Below are positions 20,364 through 31,736 of a stretch of 64,000 bases of DNA, in pieces. The stretch's first letter is position 1; each line of letters begins with the position of its first letter. The stretch comes from Ruminococcus sp. (GTDB lineage Bacteria; Bacillota; Clostridia; Oscillospirales; Ruminococcaceae). A program made the translations under genes and the position numbers. The notes beneath the pieces were generated by a model, which had not been told where the DNA came from, did not search any database, and was given only the letters and a program-made list of their open reading frames with translations. Location: assembly GCA_021770655.1 (NCBI GenBank), contig JAETQO010000002.1, positions 1 through 64,000 of the forward strand, given 5' to 3'.

Positions 20364-21821
20364 TTAAAGCTGCGGCTTTTTGAATCCGCCGACGAGCTGT
20401 TCAAAAGCATAAGCGGAGTTAAGCAGTCTCTGTTCAGTGAATTTGCCGCCGATGAGCTGAATGCCGACAGGCAGTCCCTTGTCGTCGTAAGCGCAGGGGA
20501 TACTGATAGCGGGAAGTCCTGCAATGTTCACTGTAACGGTACAAATGTCGGTAGCGTACATTTTAAGCGGGTCATCAGTGTTCTGTCCGATTTTGAATGC
20601 CGTAGTCGGAACTGTCGGGGTAGCGATAATGTCAACATCGGCAAACTGATCGCTGAATTCCTGCTGAATCCTCCTCTGTAAAAGCTTGGCTTTTTTGTAG
20701 TAAGCGTCGTAGAAACCGGAACTCAGAACGAAAGTGCCGAGCATGATTCTTCTCTTTACCTCGTCGCCGAAGCCCTCGGAACGCGATCTTTCATACATAT
20801 CCACAAGTCCGTCATAATCCTCTGCACGGAATCCGTATCTTACGCCGTCAAATCTTGCTAGGTTAGATGACGCCTCTGCGGAAGAAATGATATAGTAGGA
20901 AGAAAGCGCATAATCGGTTGAAGGCAGGGATATCTCCTTTACCGTTGCGCCCAGTCTTTCAAGCTCCTTTACAGCGTTCATTACCGACTGTTTTACAAAC
21001 GGGTCAATACCGTCTCCGAAATATTCCTTGGGAACGCCGATCTTCAGCCCTTTAACATCAGCATTAAGAGCGGCGGAGAAATCAGGGTATTCTCTGTATG
21101 CAGACGTAGCGTCATATCTGTCGTGTCCGGCAATTGCAGACTGTACCATAGCAACGTCCTTAACGCATCTGCCCAAAGGTCCGATCTGATCCAGCGACGA
21201 AGCAAAAGCCACAAGTCCGTATCTTGAAACGCTGCCGTATGTAGGCTTTAAGCCTACCACTCCGCAGTAAGAAGCCGGCTGTCTGATAGATCCGCCTGTA
21301 TCAGAACCGAGTGATACGATAGCCTCGCAGGCAGCGACCGCCGCAGCCGAACCACCCGAAGAACCGCCCGGTATCCTGTCGGTGTCAAAGGGATTTCTTG
21401 TAGGCTTGAAATGAGAATTCTCGGTTGATGAGCCCATTGCAAATTCGTCCATATTAAGCTTTCCGGTAACCACAACGTCATTGCTTTCAAGCTTGTTCAT
21501 TACCGTCGCATTAAAGGGCGGAACATAGTTGTAAAGCATTTTAGATGCGCAGGTGGTTTTAAGTCCCTTGGTGGAAATGTTGTCCTTGATTCCCATAGGA
21601 ATACCGGCCAAAGGAGAAAGCTCCTCTCCGGCGGCGATCTTTGCGTCAACCTCCTCCGCCTTTTTCAAAGCGTTTTCCTTGTCAAGGGTCAAATATGCGT
21701 CTACCTTTCCCTCAACAGCCTTTATCCTGCCGAATACCGACTCGGTAAGCTCTTTGGAGCTTATTTTTCTGCTTTTTATCATTTCAGACAAATCACAGGC
21801 ATTTCTTTCAAAAAGTTCCAA
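20364..21821 (-). CDS. gatA: Glutamyl-tRNA(Gln) amidotransferase subunit A
   Basis: About 485 residues of the amidase-signature family; it releases ammonia from glutamine for the GatB reaction. The Ser-cisSer-Lys catalytic triad is in place: Lys in [10 protein letters not shown], and [13 protein letters not shown] with [19 protein letters not shown] place the start at a TTG (21819-21821) because AAGGAG lies eight bases upstream; an in-frame GTG nine bases further out overlaps that site. It lies between gatC and gatB with short gaps, as usual. Confidence 0.97.
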   Translation of the reverse strand: MELFERNACDLSEMIKSRKISSKELTESVFGRIKAVEGKVDAYLTLDKENALKKAEEVDAKIAAGEELSPLAGIPMGIKDNISTKGLKTTCASKMLYNYVPPFNATVMNKLESNDVVVTGKLNMDEFAMGSSTENSHFKPTRNPFDTDRIPGGSSGGSAAAVAACEAIVSLGSDTGGSIRQPASYCGVVGLKPTYGSVSRYGLVAFASSLDQIGPLGRCVKDVAMVQSAIAGHDRYDATSAYREYPDFSAALNADVKGLKIGVPKEYFGDGIDPFVKQSVMNAVKELERLGATVKEISLPSTDYALSSYYIISSAEASSNLARFDGVRYGFRAEDYDGLVDMYERSRSEGFGDEVKRRIMLGTFVLSSGFYDAYYKKAKLLQRRIQQEFSDQFADVDIIATPTVPTTAFKIGQNTDDPLKMYATDICTVTVNIAGLPAISIPCAYDDKGLPVGIQLIGGKFTEQRLLNSAYAFEQLVGGFKKPQL

Positions 21822-21833
21822 TTTCAACACTCC

Positions 21834-22103
21834 TTACTCTACTGTTTTAGGCACGACCAGACAGCCTGCCTTAACCTGAGGAGCGTTTTGCATAAGCTCC
21901 TGTCTTGTAAATTTATCCTGAACAGCCTTGTCCTCGCGCAGACGCATAGGATTGCTTGGATCGAGGGTCATCTCGTCCTCAATGTCCGGCATTTTTTCGA
22001 CCATGTCGACAATATTCTGCATTTCGGATTCAAACTTTTCAAGCTGGTCGTCTTCGATATGCAGTCTTGCAAGCTTGGCAATGTGTTTAATGTCAATGTT
22101 CAT
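21834..22103 (-). CDS. gatC: Glutamyl-tRNA(Gln) amidotransferase subunit C
   Basis: 89 residues, the family's normal size. It wraps around GatA and GatB and stabilises the complex. MNIDIKHIAKLARLHIEDDQ and the conserved MREDKAVQ-like segment (PMRLREDKAV) identify it. Only 12 bases separate its stop from the gatA start. AAGGAGG precedes the ATG. Confidence 0.95.
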   Translation of the reverse strand: MNIDIKHIAKLARLHIEDDQLEKFESEMQNIVDMVEKMPDIEDEMTLDPSNPMRLREDKAVQDKFTRQELMQNAPQVKAGCLVVPKTVE

Positions 22104-22136
22104 TTTACATTCCTCCTTATATATTGTTCCTGTTGC

Positions 22137-22469
22137 CTAAAGTTTATGGGCAGGATAATTGTCTATCAAATGAACGTGAGTTTTAAAATACTGTTCAAAA
22201 AATCTGATTTTATCATATATCTCATCAGCAGTCCATTTTTCGTTGCTGACTATCCACTTGGTTTCTGCATCGTCATCGCGTACTGCAACAGCAATGACCT
22301 CTCCGACGTAAGTGTCAATAGGACAGTCAATGGAACGGTCAAGGATATATGCGTCCTGTTCATGTCCGTCACCGCTGATCACACCCTGAACGTATTCGTA
22401 ATTGACTTCGTAAGCATGACCGTGATGAACATAACCGATAGGTCTGTCAACTGTTACCCGTACCAGCAT
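22137..22469 (-). CDS. Inorganic pyrophosphatase-like protein
   Basis: A short 110-residue relative of family I inorganic pyrophosphatases. It retains VTVDRPIGYVHHGHAYEVNY, GDGHEQDAYIL (the DxxxQDAY metal-binding block) and a VIAVAVRDDDAETKW segment. The full enzyme is about 170 residues, so this is a compact form whose activity is uncertain. It starts two bases after ligA ends and lies ahead of gatC. Pyrophosphate removal would favour the aminoacylation and ligation steps of its neighbours. Confidence 0.75.
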   Translation of the reverse strand: MLVRVTVDRPIGYVHHGHAYEVNYEYVQGVISGDGHEQDAYILDRSIDCPIDTYVGEVIAVAVRDDDAETKWIVSNEKWTADEIYDKIRFFEQYFKTHVHLIDNYPAHKL

Positions 22470-22471
22470 AG

Positions 22472-24551
<2,080 letters not shown>

Positions 24552-24579
24552 GTATTTTTCCATTAAGAAGTAAAAGAAA

Positions 24580-24608
24580 TTTGCCGTCCCTAACATCAGA
24601 ACGGCAAA
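24580..24608 (-). terminator. Terminator of yunB
   Basis: TTTGCCGT/ACGGCAAA stem with a following T-rich tract on the minus strand, just past the yunB stop. Confidence 0.75.
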
Positions 24609-24614
24609 TGCTCT

Positions 24615-25244
24615 TTATTCTGCTTTGGTAAGATACATATTCGGGATTTTTCCGACAATGATCGTTTCACTCACCATATAATCGTAAGTCACCGAAATAT
24701 TCGTTGAATGTGTTGGAAGAATAGCGGTTAGTTCAACGGTGACCGTAAGGTACAGCCTGTATCTCGTCTGATTTATTCCGGCGTCTTCAAATTCACTTTT
24801 CAGTTCAGTTTTTGCCGCACCTATCTGATGAAGTCTTAACGGAATATCCGCACCGCGACCTGTGAGAAAGGTTATCCCCGAAAGCGTTCCTATGGGTACT
24901 TTTATATCCTTGCTTTCAAGCTTTCCAAGGCTTTCGTTCACTGCCGTTGAGACCTTGTTGTTAAGTTCGTTTACCGCGGCAGTATTACTGTCAACAGAGC
25001 TTATGTTGCCGGATTCATCTCTGCAAATAGTAATGTATTCCTGCCCTGATTGAAGCTCCAGCTGTTCGCTAACCGCTCGGTTTATCACGTCCAGCGCAGT
25101 TTCTCTGCCCTTGAATTCGCTGATCTCGTTTATGTGTCTTGAAAGCTGTGCAAAAAACACTGCCGTCAATATACCTATAACTGCTACCAGCCCTAAAATA
25201 CCGTAAGACAGTCTGTTTTTAACAGACCTTTTATGTACGCTCAA
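24615..25244 (-). CDS. yunB: Sporulation protein YunB
   Basis: About 209 residues: an N-terminal membrane helix (about 10-32, YGILGLVAVIGILTAVFFAQ) followed by an external domain. The segments KGRETALDVINRAVSEQL and the pattern of N-x-x-V-x-x-A with PIGTLSGITFLTGRGADIPLR match the YunB family, which is expressed in the mother cell during sporulation. The TTG start is preferred because AAAGGCGGTGA lies just upstream; a GTG nine bases earlier overlaps that site. Single gene between terminators. Confidence 0.8.
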   Translation of the reverse strand: MSVHKRSVKNRLSYGILGLVAVIGILTAVFFAQLSRHINEISEFKGRETALDVINRAVSEQLELQSGQEYITICRDESGNISSVDSNTAAVNELNNKVSTAVNESLGKLESKDIKVPIGTLSGITFLTGRGADIPLRLHQIGAAKTELKSEFEDAGINQTRYRLYLTVTVELTAILPTHSTNISVTYDYMVSETIIVGKIPNMYLTKAE

Positions 25245-25280
25245 AAAAATCACCGCCTTTGGCTTATTATATACCCAAAA

Positions 25281-25313
25281 GCGGTGATTGGTGAAAAACG
25301 GGAAATCACCCGC
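25281..25313 (-). terminator. Hairpin between mutS2 and yunB
   Basis: GCGGGTGATT pairs with AATCACCGC, followed on the minus strand by TTTTGGG. Probable terminator for mutS2, with the yunB promoter directly after it. Confidence 0.5.
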
Positions 25314-25317
25314 CTTA

Positions 25318-27705
25318 TTATTTCAGTTCAACGATAGTCACTCCGTCCTCGCCCTCGCCGTAAACGCCCTTGCGGAATGATTTTACCGACGGGTGACTTC
25401 TTAATGCGCGTCTTATCGCGTCCCTCAGCACTCCTGTGCCGCGTCCGTGAATAATGGTAAGCATTGAAACTCCCGACATAATAGCATCTGAAATGAACTG
25501 CTCCATTTCGTGAACGCCCTCGTCGGCGGCGTATCCTCTTATGTCAAGTTCTGTCGAGACCTTTCTTGTCATGCGGCTCTCCACACCCTTGGTAGATACC
25601 CCGCCTTTCTTCTTTGGTTGTTTTACAGGCTGTTGTTTTTCAACAAGCCTTAGCTTTTTCACATCGATCTTTGTTTTCATTATGCCGGCCTGAATAAAAC
25701 ACGTTCCGTTGCTGTCCGGCGGTGTGACAACAATACCCTTGCGGTTGGTGTCGGCTATCAGCACGCTGTCGCCCTTTCTGAGCGGTCTCGGAAGTACATA
25801 TCCTTCGTTTCTGCTTTCAGATACAGGATTAGCCTCATTGTAAAGCTTGTTCATAGTCGCTTTCTGTTTGTGCCTTGCATCTATTGCCTTCTGAGTGAAA
25901 TCGGGATTTTCCTTTTCCTTTCTCAGTTTGTCAAGCTCGTCCACCAAAGCCTGCGACTCCCGCTGAACATTTCGGACGATCTGCTGAGCCTCTCGCCTTG
26001 CCTTTTCCAGTTCAGCTTCCTTTTCATCGTAAAGCTTTTCTCTCTGTTCATCAAGCTCTTTTTTCATTTGTTCAGACTCCGTACGGTATTTTTCCGCCAG
26101 ACGATTGTTTTCCTCAAGCTGTATCCTCGTGCGTTCAAGATTGTCTATTATTTTTTCAAACTTCCTGTTATCCTCGGAAATAAGCGACTTTGCATATTTG
26201 ATTATGTCATCGTCTATGCCCAGACTTTTTGAAATAGCGAAAGCGTTTGATTTGCCGGGAGAACCGATAATAAGTCTGTATGTCGGGTGCAGTGTTTCAA
26301 CGTCAAATTCACATGACGCATTCTCCACGTCCTCTGTGTCAAGAGCATACATTTTCAGTTCCTGATAATGAGTGGTAGTGACCAGCGTCGCTCCGAACAT
26401 TCTTATTCTTTCGATTATCGCCACAGCTAAAGCCGCACCCTCAACCGGGTCGGTGCCCGATCCGAGCTCGTCCAGCAGCACAAGGCTCTCGCTGTCCGCC
26501 TCGTCAAGGATCTCCTTCACTCTGTTGATGTGGGAGGAGAATGTCGAAAGATTATTTTCGATAGACTGCTGATCTCCGATGTCAACAAGAATGTTCTTGT
26601 ATACCGATATCCTGCTTCCGTCCGACGCCGGAATAAGCAGTCCGCACATTGTCATCAGCGTAAGCAGCCCCACTGTTTTCAGAACTACCGTCTTACCGCC
26701 GGTATTAGGTCCGGTAATTATCAGAGAATGGTAGTCGGTTCCTATGGAAAAATTGATAGGTACTACCTTTTCGGGATCGATAAGCGGGTGTCTTGCCTTA
26801 TTCAGAACAATAATACCGTCGTCTGAAATCTCCGGCAGCATAGCTCTCATCTTAGCCGCAAGATTAGCCTTTGCAAAATAAAGATTAAGCTCTGCCGCAG
26901 CATTGTAGCTTGAGATAAGCTGTTCCTTCATCTCGGCACATTCCATGGAAAACTCTGCGATGATACGGTGTATCTCGTCCTGCTCCTGCCCCTGAAGTAT
27001 TCTTATATCGTTGTTCGCCTCAACTACCGACATAGGCTCAATAAACAAAGTAGAGCCTGTTGCGGAGGTGTCGTGAACAAGTCCGCTGATATTTCCCTTG
27101 AACTCCGTTTTAACTGGAAGTACAAACCGTCCGTCCCGCATGGTGACGATAGATTCCTGTAAATACTTCTGAGTGGACGGGGACTTTATCATTTTGTCCA
27201 GCGTTTCTCTGATCTTAAGACCCGAACGGGTTATTTTCTGTCTTATTGCTCTGAGTTCGGGACTTGCGTCGTCTGAAAGCTTTGTGTCGTCGATTATCGC
27301 CGTTTCAAACTTCTGCTGTAAATATTTGTTTGGAAACAGGCTCTCAAAAAGATAGGACAGCGAGGTGTCCTTTTCTTCGCTTTGTTCATACCAATGATAA
27401 AGTTCATAGGTCTGCGCCAGCAAACGTCTTATCTGAATAAGCTCTGCCAAAGACAGAACCCCGCCTGCATCAGCCCTTTTCAGATAACCCGAAACGTCCT
27501 TGATGTTGTAAAAATTAGGAGTACCGTATCTTACGCTGAGTTCCAGCGCCTTAGCAGTCTTTTCGGTTTCCTTCTTGACCGTAAAAATGTCGCCGCTCGG
27601 CTTTATTTCCAAAGCCATTTTCCTTGTCTTTTCGTTGGAGCATTCGTTTGAAAGCATTTCAAGAATTTTATGTAGCTCCAGCGTTTCATAATATATTTCG
27701 TTCAT
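25318..27705 (-). CDS. mutS2: Endonuclease MutS2
   Basis: 795 residues, full length. A MutS-type ATPase that rescues collided ribosomes and suppresses recombination. Walker A is GPNTGGKT within SLIITGPNTGGKTVVLKTVG, followed by DIGDQQSIENNLSTFSSH, the Walker B LLDELGSGTDP and THYQELK. A charged coiled coil (about 520-620) links to the C-terminal Smr nuclease domain (LDIRGYAADEGVHEMEQFI and IIHGRGTGVLRDAIRRAL). AGGTGA precedes the ATG. It lies next to recO. Confidence 0.96.
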   Translation of the reverse strand: MNEIYYETLELHKILEMLSNECSNEKTRKMALEIKPSGDIFTVKKETEKTAKALELSVRYGTPNFYNIKDVSGYLKRADAGGVLSLAELIQIRRLLAQTYELYHWYEQSEEKDTSLSYLFESLFPNKYLQQKFETAIIDDTKLSDDASPELRAIRQKITRSGLKIRETLDKMIKSPSTQKYLQESIVTMRDGRFVLPVKTEFKGNISGLVHDTSATGSTLFIEPMSVVEANNDIRILQGQEQDEIHRIIAEFSMECAEMKEQLISSYNAAAELNLYFAKANLAAKMRAMLPEISDDGIIVLNKARHPLIDPEKVVPINFSIGTDYHSLIITGPNTGGKTVVLKTVGLLTLMTMCGLLIPASDGSRISVYKNILVDIGDQQSIENNLSTFSSHINRVKEILDEADSESLVLLDELGSGTDPVEGAALAVAIIERIRMFGATLVTTTHYQELKMYALDTEDVENASCEFDVETLHPTYRLIIGSPGKSNAFAISKSLGIDDDIIKYAKSLISEDNRKFEKIIDNLERTRIQLEENNRLAEKYRTESEQMKKELDEQREKLYDEKEAELEKARREAQQIVRNVQRESQALVDELDKLRKEKENPDFTQKAIDARHKQKATMNKLYNEANPVSESRNEGYVLPRPLRKGDSVLIADTNRKGIVVTPPDSNGTCFIQAGIMKTKIDVKKLRLVEKQQPVKQPKKKGGVSTKGVESRMTRKVSTELDIRGYAADEGVHEMEQFISDAIMSGVSMLTIIHGRGTGVLRDAIRRALRSHPSVKSFRKGVYGEGEDGVTIVELK

Positions 27706-27715
27706 TTATTATCAC

Positions 27716-28468
27716 CTATAATAATCTGTAAAAATCCAGTGTGGGAAATTTACCCTTTAAGTTGTATTTAACAAATCTTTCCGTAAAAGCAGTTAGCTTT
27801 TTCTGATATTTTTCGCTTATTTTAAAAGCAAACAGCCTTTTGTATTCCGTGAGCGCAATAAATCTGATGATATAAAGCATAGTTTTGTCAAGCTCTATAT
27901 CGTAAATGCTGTCGGGATTGTAACAGCACTTGTCACACTCCAGCATTCCCGTGGAAAGATTAAAATGCATTATATCCGCCTCATATGTCATGCACACCGA
28001 GCACCCCAGAAGTGCAGGGCGAAAGCCTGCCTCGCAAAGCAAACGAAATTCAAATATGGATTTCAGAAGTTCCATATCCTTTTCGCCTTCGTTAAGAAAA
28101 TAAAGCGTATTAAGCGCAAGCCGGAGTATTTCACCACAGCTTGCGTCCTCGGTTCTTATATACATCAAAAGCTCAGAAAAATAGGACGCCAAGGCCATTC
28201 GCTTAGCGTCAAGCCTCAGATTATAGAACAGCTTGTCCGATTCACAGCTGTTCAGATAATAAACTGACTGATTTTTTGAGTTCTTCTTTTCGTCAAGACA
28301 AAGCTTGGAATAAGCAAAAAGCTGAGTCGGAGAAGAATTTTTTGTGCTTTTCTTTCCGCCCCTTACAAAAACGTCGATAAAGCCCTTCTCAGCCGTGAGT
28401 ACAGTTACCGACTTGCTCGTTTCGCCTCTATCGTTTTCTCTCAGTATCAGTCCCATTAAGGTAAACAT
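27716..28468 (-). CDS. recO: DNA repair protein RecO
   Basis: About 250 residues. It loads RecA with RecR during gap repair. The N-terminal OB fold begins MGLILRENDRGETSKSVTVLT with FVRGGKK. The C-terminal helical domain has a zinc-binding set (LGCSVCMTYEAD and MLECDKCCYNPDS). The ATG at 28466-28468 has GAGGA nine bases upstream. The longer in-frame reading to 28498 would swallow the small yqzL-like gene and is rejected. The start overlaps that gene by 41 bases. Confidence 0.9.
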   Translation of the reverse strand: MFTLMGLILRENDRGETSKSVTVLTAEKGFIDVFVRGGKKSTKNSSPTQLFAYSKLCLDEKKNSKNQSVYYLNSCESDKLFYNLRLDAKRMALASYFSELLMYIRTEDASCGEILRLALNTLYFLNEGEKDMELLKSIFEFRLLCEAGFRPALLGCSVCMTYEADIMHFNLSTGMLECDKCCYNPDSIYDIELDKTMLYIIRFIALTEYKRLFAFKISEKYQKKLTAFTERFVKYNLKGKFPTLDFYRLL

Positions 28469-28553
28469 TTTCCGAATCCTCTTTTTCTGCCGCCGCATAT
28501 TTCAGATAATCTGAAATTTTTCCGCTCATATAAAATCTGTCCCAGTAACTCAT
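28428..28553 (-). CDS. YqzL-like small protein (41 aa)
   Basis: The frame begins MSYWDRFYMSGKISDYLKY, matching the YqzL pattern of an aromatic start, then F-x-x-(T/S)-G-x-(I/V)-x-x-Y-L. YqzL sits between era and recO in Bacillus, exactly as here. AAAGGCGG precedes the ATG. It overlaps the recO start in another frame, which suggests coupled translation. Function unknown. Confidence 0.7.
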   Translation of the reverse strand: MSYWDRFYMSGKISDYLKYAAAEKEDSENVYLNGTDTERKR

Positions 28554-28673
28554 AACGATAACCGCCTTTCAGCCCAACTGCGGCAATACCCACGATCTAA
28601 ACAGGTATTGCTCCGGCGTTATTATTATCCGCTTTTTCGGGTCGGTTTATTAGCGGAAAAATTGTACAGCGTT

Positions 28674-29588
28674 TTATGACAGCCCGAAATTCTTTATCAT
28701 TCCTTCACGGTTTCTCCAGCCTTCCTTCACCTTTACCCAGCATTGAAGATTGACCTTTATCCGGAAAAATTCCTCCAGCTCCGCTCTTGCCTCCTGTCCG
28801 ATCTTTCTCAGCATGGAACCGCTCTTCCCTATGAGTATTCCCTTGTGAGATTCTCTTTCACAGTAAATGGTTGCGGTAATGTCAAGTATCGGTTCGCCGT
28901 TTCTGCTTTCACGCTCTCTCAGCTGTTCGATAGCGACGGCTATTCCGTGAGGTACTTCATCGTTAAGATTGTTGAGAGCCTTTTCTCTTATGATCTCAGC
29001 CATAATAACTTTTTCCGGCTGGTCGGTAAACTTATCGTCCGGAAAATAGTGCGGTCCCTGAACAGCGTTGACTTCCAGATCATGCATAACAATATCCAGC
29101 CCGTCGTTTTCAAGAACGCTTACGGGAACAATATCGGTAAAATCATAAAGCTTGGAATACTCGGCGATTATTCCGATAAGATCTTGTTTATTCTCAAGAA
29201 GATCTATCTTGTTCAGCACAAGAATGACCTTGGTTTTTCCCGGCTTAAAGCTCTTAATAAGATCAATTTCGTTTTCCGAGATTTTCTTTGTGCAGTCGGC
29301 CATAAGTATAATAAGGTCCACTCCTGCGACCGATTCGGATACAGCATTCAGCATATGCTCGGAAAGCTTGTTCTTTGCTTTGTGCATACCCGGCGTATCC
29401 ATAAATACATACTGTGTTTCGCCCTTTGTCAATACGCCGGTTATCTTGGTTCTGGTCGTCTGGGGCTTGTCGCTTACGGCGGCGATCTTTTCGCCCACAA
29501 GCGCGTTGAGCAGGGAAGACTTTCCTGCGTTCGCTCTGCCTACTATTGTAACAAAAGCGTTTTTGGAACCAGTGTTTTTATTGTTCAT
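28674..29588 (-). CDS. era: GTPase Era
   Basis: 304 residues. An essential GTPase that binds 16S rRNA and assists small-subunit assembly. G1 is GRANAGKSSLLNAL, G2 is in KPQTTRTKITGV, G3 is DTPGMHKAKNKL and G4 is LVLNKIDLL. The C-terminal KH domain has the motif HKGILIGKSGSMLRKIGQ. Complete from the N-terminal VTIVG to the end. It overlaps the dgkA-like gene by four bases. Confidence 0.97.
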   Translation of the reverse strand: MNNKNTGSKNAFVTIVGRANAGKSSLLNALVGEKIAAVSDKPQTTRTKITGVLTKGETQYVFMDTPGMHKAKNKLSEHMLNAVSESVAGVDLIILMADCTKKISENEIDLIKSFKPGKTKVILVLNKIDLLENKQDLIGIIAEYSKLYDFTDIVPVSVLENDGLDIVMHDLEVNAVQGPHYFPDDKFTDQPEKVIMAEIIREKALNNLNDEVPHGIAVAIEQLRERESRNGEPILDITATIYCERESHKGILIGKSGSMLRKIGQEARAELEEFFRIKVNLQCWVKVKEGWRNREGMIKNFGLS

Positions 29589-30097
29589 ATATTTTTGTCC
29601 TTATCTTTAGTTTTGTTTTTCACAGGTGCGGAAAACACCCACGCAAGCCATAGTATAATGCCTGCAATCAGAAATACCGCCAACCATGGTCTTTCGGAAA
29701 AATAAGAAAATATCTCGGCGAATTTTTCGGTATCCCAGAAAAGCTTTACCGCTACCCCGACCGATGCCGCGGCGGCGGCAAGCACCGCTCCTGCGGCACA
29801 GTCCTTTGCTGTCTTTGCGTATGGATTTTTTTCTCTGCATATCATGTCTACGGTATTTTCAATAGCAGTATTCAAAAGTTCCAGCGAAATTACCGCGCCG
29901 ATACAGATAAACACGGCAGACGTTTCTCCGCCGCTCAGTTCATAAAACTGCATAAGCACTATAGTAAGCGCGGCGGCGCCGATATGAAATCTCATATTCC
30001 GTTCGCTTTTTATGCAGTCCAGAATGCCTTTAAAAGCATATCCGAAGCCCTTGAAAAAACCGAGAATATTTTTTGAATCAGATTTATTTATGTTCAT
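29585..30097 (-). CDS. dgkA: Undecaprenol/diacylglycerol kinase (DgkA family)
   Basis: 170 residues. It phosphorylates undecaprenol (or diacylglycerol) at the membrane. The family core is present: ERNMRFHIGAAALTIVL, then SLELLNTAIENTVDMI with the catalytic Glu and the nucleotide-binding KDCAAGAVLAAAAASV. Three membrane helices form the kinase; a fourth (about 140-160, PWLAVFLIAGIILWLAWVF) with a Lys-rich tail is an extra C-terminal extension. It overlaps the ybeY end by 14 bases. Confidence 0.9.
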   Translation of the reverse strand: MNINKSDSKNILGFFKGFGYAFKGILDCIKSERNMRFHIGAAALTIVLMQFYELSGGETSAVFICIGAVISLELLNTAIENTVDMICREKNPYAKTAKDCAAGAVLAAAAASVGVAVKLFWDTEKFAEIFSYFSERPWLAVFLIAGIILWLAWVFSAPVKNKTKDKDKNI

Positions 30098-30593
30098 GCT
30101 CTCCTATAAAAGTTGCGTCGCGGGAAATTCCCAGATTCCCGAGAATCGCCTCTTCCTTTTCTCTCATGATCCTTTCCTGAAGATTGCTTTCTTCGTGGTC
30201 GTAGCCGAGCAGATGAAGCATAGAATGTACGGTAAGAAAGCCGACCTCACGCTCAAGCGAATGACCGTATACCTCAGCCTGTCGGCAGGCGGTCTCAAGA
30301 CTGATAACTATATCGCCCAGCAAAAGAGCGCCTGTTTCATGATTTACGTCGTAATTTCCGCTCTCTCCCAGCGGGAATGACAGCACGTCCGTAGACCTGT
30401 CGATATTTCTGTGTATTTTGTTAAGCTCATGTATCTCCTCGTCGTTGACAAATGAAACGGAAACCTCGAAATCATCGTCATACCCCTCGTATTCCAGTAC
30501 GGCGTGACAGCAACGTCTCACAAGCAGTCTTATTCCGACCGGAATTTTTACTTCAGTCTGATTATTTGAGATCATTACTTTTATCTTGCCCAT
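30084..30593 (-). CDS. ybeY: Endoribonuclease YbeY (rRNA maturation factor)
   Basis: About 169 residues. A metal-dependent RNase needed for 16S rRNA 3' end maturation. The zinc motif HSMLHLLGYDHEE is intact, with RSTDVLSFPLGE upstream as in the family. I use the ATG at 30591-30593; a GTG at 30602 overlaps the phoH stop and is also possible. The order phoH-ybeY-dgkA-era is conserved in Firmicutes. Confidence 0.94.
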   Translation of the reverse strand: MGKIKVMISNNQTEVKIPVGIRLLVRRCCHAVLEYEGYDDDFEVSVSFVNDEEIHELNKIHRNIDRSTDVLSFPLGESGNYDVNHETGALLLGDIVISLETACRQAEVYGHSLEREVGFLTVHSMLHLLGYDHEESNLQERIMREKEEAILGNLGISRDATFIGEHEHK

Positions 30594-30598
30594 AATTT

Positions 30599-31558
30599 TC
30601 ACGTTCCTTTTTTGTTATATTTTTCATAAGCAAGAATGATGTCCTGAACAAGCTTGTGACGGACAACGTCCTTGTCGGTAAATCTGTTTATTGAAATATC
30701 GTCGATACTCTTTAGCACATTCATAGCCTGTACAAGACCGGATTTTCTCTGATCCGGCAGGTCGATCTGTGTTATGTCTCCGGTAATAACGATCTTAGAG
30801 TTGAATCCAAGACGGGTAAGAAACATTTTCATCTGTTCGTGCGTGGTGTTCTGCGCCTCGTCCAGAATAATAAACGAGTCGTCAAGTGTTCTTCCTCTCA
30901 TATATGCAAGGGGAGCTACCTCGATACAGCCCCTCTCCTGCTGTCTTGCGAAGGTGTCCGGTCCGAGCATTTCAAACAATGCGTCGTATAACGGTCTCAG
31001 ATAAGGGTCTACCTTGCATTGCAGATCTCCCGGCAGAAAGCCCAGCTTTTCGCCTGCTTCAACGGCAGGTCTTGTAAGGATGATCTTTTCGACCTCATGA
31101 GCCTTGAACGCTTTTACAGCCATAGCTACGGCAAGATAGGTCTTTCCCGTACCGGCAGGTCCTATTCCCATAACGATGGTATTTTTCTTTATTGCCTCAA
31201 CGTATCTTTTCTGTCCGAGAGTTTTGGGCTTTACGACCTTTCCGCTTATCGTAACACAAACGCCGCCGTCGGAAATGTGGCTTATCTCATATTGCTTGCC
31301 CTCTTTTACAAGAGAAAAAACATATCTTATAGTCTGTTCGGTGATATGCTCGCCTTTATTTATCAGAGCTATTAGGCTGTTGATAGCCTCTGCGGCGTTG
31401 AACACGTTTTCTTCTCCGCCGGTTATTTTAATATCATCGCCGCGTCCGAGAATTACAACATTATATTCTCTTTGTATAAGATTAAGGTTTTCGTCGTAAT
31501 TTCCGAAAAGATTAAGGACAGTTTCCATTCTGTCCACGCTGATTAGTTTTTCCGCCAT
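30599..31558 (-). CDS. phoH: PhoH-like ATPase (YbeZ family)
   Basis: 319 residues. An RNA-associated P-loop ATPase thought to work with YbeY. Walker A is GPAGTGKTYLAVAMA and Walker B is SFIILDEAQNTTHEQMKMFLTR, followed by GDITQIDLP. The N-terminal part contains a KH-like fold (NVVILGRGDDIKITGGEE). A promoter at 31657-31685 lies upstream, so phoH to recO may form a transcription unit separate from yqfCD. Confidence 0.93.
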   Translation of the reverse strand: MAEKLISVDRMETVLNLFGNYDENLNLIQREYNVVILGRGDDIKITGGEENVFNAAEAINSLIALINKGEHITEQTIRYVFSLVKEGKQYEISHISDGGVCVTISGKVVKPKTLGQKRYVEAIKKNTIVMGIGPAGTGKTYLAVAMAVKAFKAHEVEKIILTRPAVEAGEKLGFLPGDLQCKVDPYLRPLYDALFEMLGPDTFARQQERGCIEVAPLAYMRGRTLDDSFIILDEAQNTTHEQMKMFLTRLGFNSKIVITGDITQIDLPDQRKSGLVQAMNVLKSIDDISINRFTDKDVVRHKLVQDIILAYEKYNKKGT

Positions 31559-31579
31559 TAATACAACATCCTGTTCTCC

Positions 31580-31628
31580 AAGGCAATACCGTACAAAGCG
31601 TTCTGCCGCCTTTGCGTAATTCGCCTTA
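31580..31628. repeat. Degenerate copy of the palindromic repeat family
   Basis: AAGGCAATACCGTACAAAGC ... CTTTGCG ... CGCCTTAG resembles the short form at 55297-55346 with several changes. It lies in the leader of phoH. Confidence 0.4.
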
Positions 31629-31656
31629 GTGCAATAAAATATTTATACTTAAATTT

Positions 31657-31685
31657 ATTATATCACATACTTCGCTAAAATGCAA
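31657..31685 (-). promoter_or_regulatory. Promoter of phoH and downstream genes
   Basis: On the minus strand TTGCAT (31680-31685) and TATAAT (31657-31662) are 17 bases apart, about 100 bases before the phoH start. Confidence 0.65.
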
Positions 31686-31736
31686 TAAAAAAGGTGAGAT
31701 TTAACATATTTTTATGTTGGCTTTAATATCTTTTTA

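Noticed and set aside
28743-29705. 320-codon plus-strand frame opposite era and dgkA
   Set aside because: Antisense shadow of conserved GTPase motifs.
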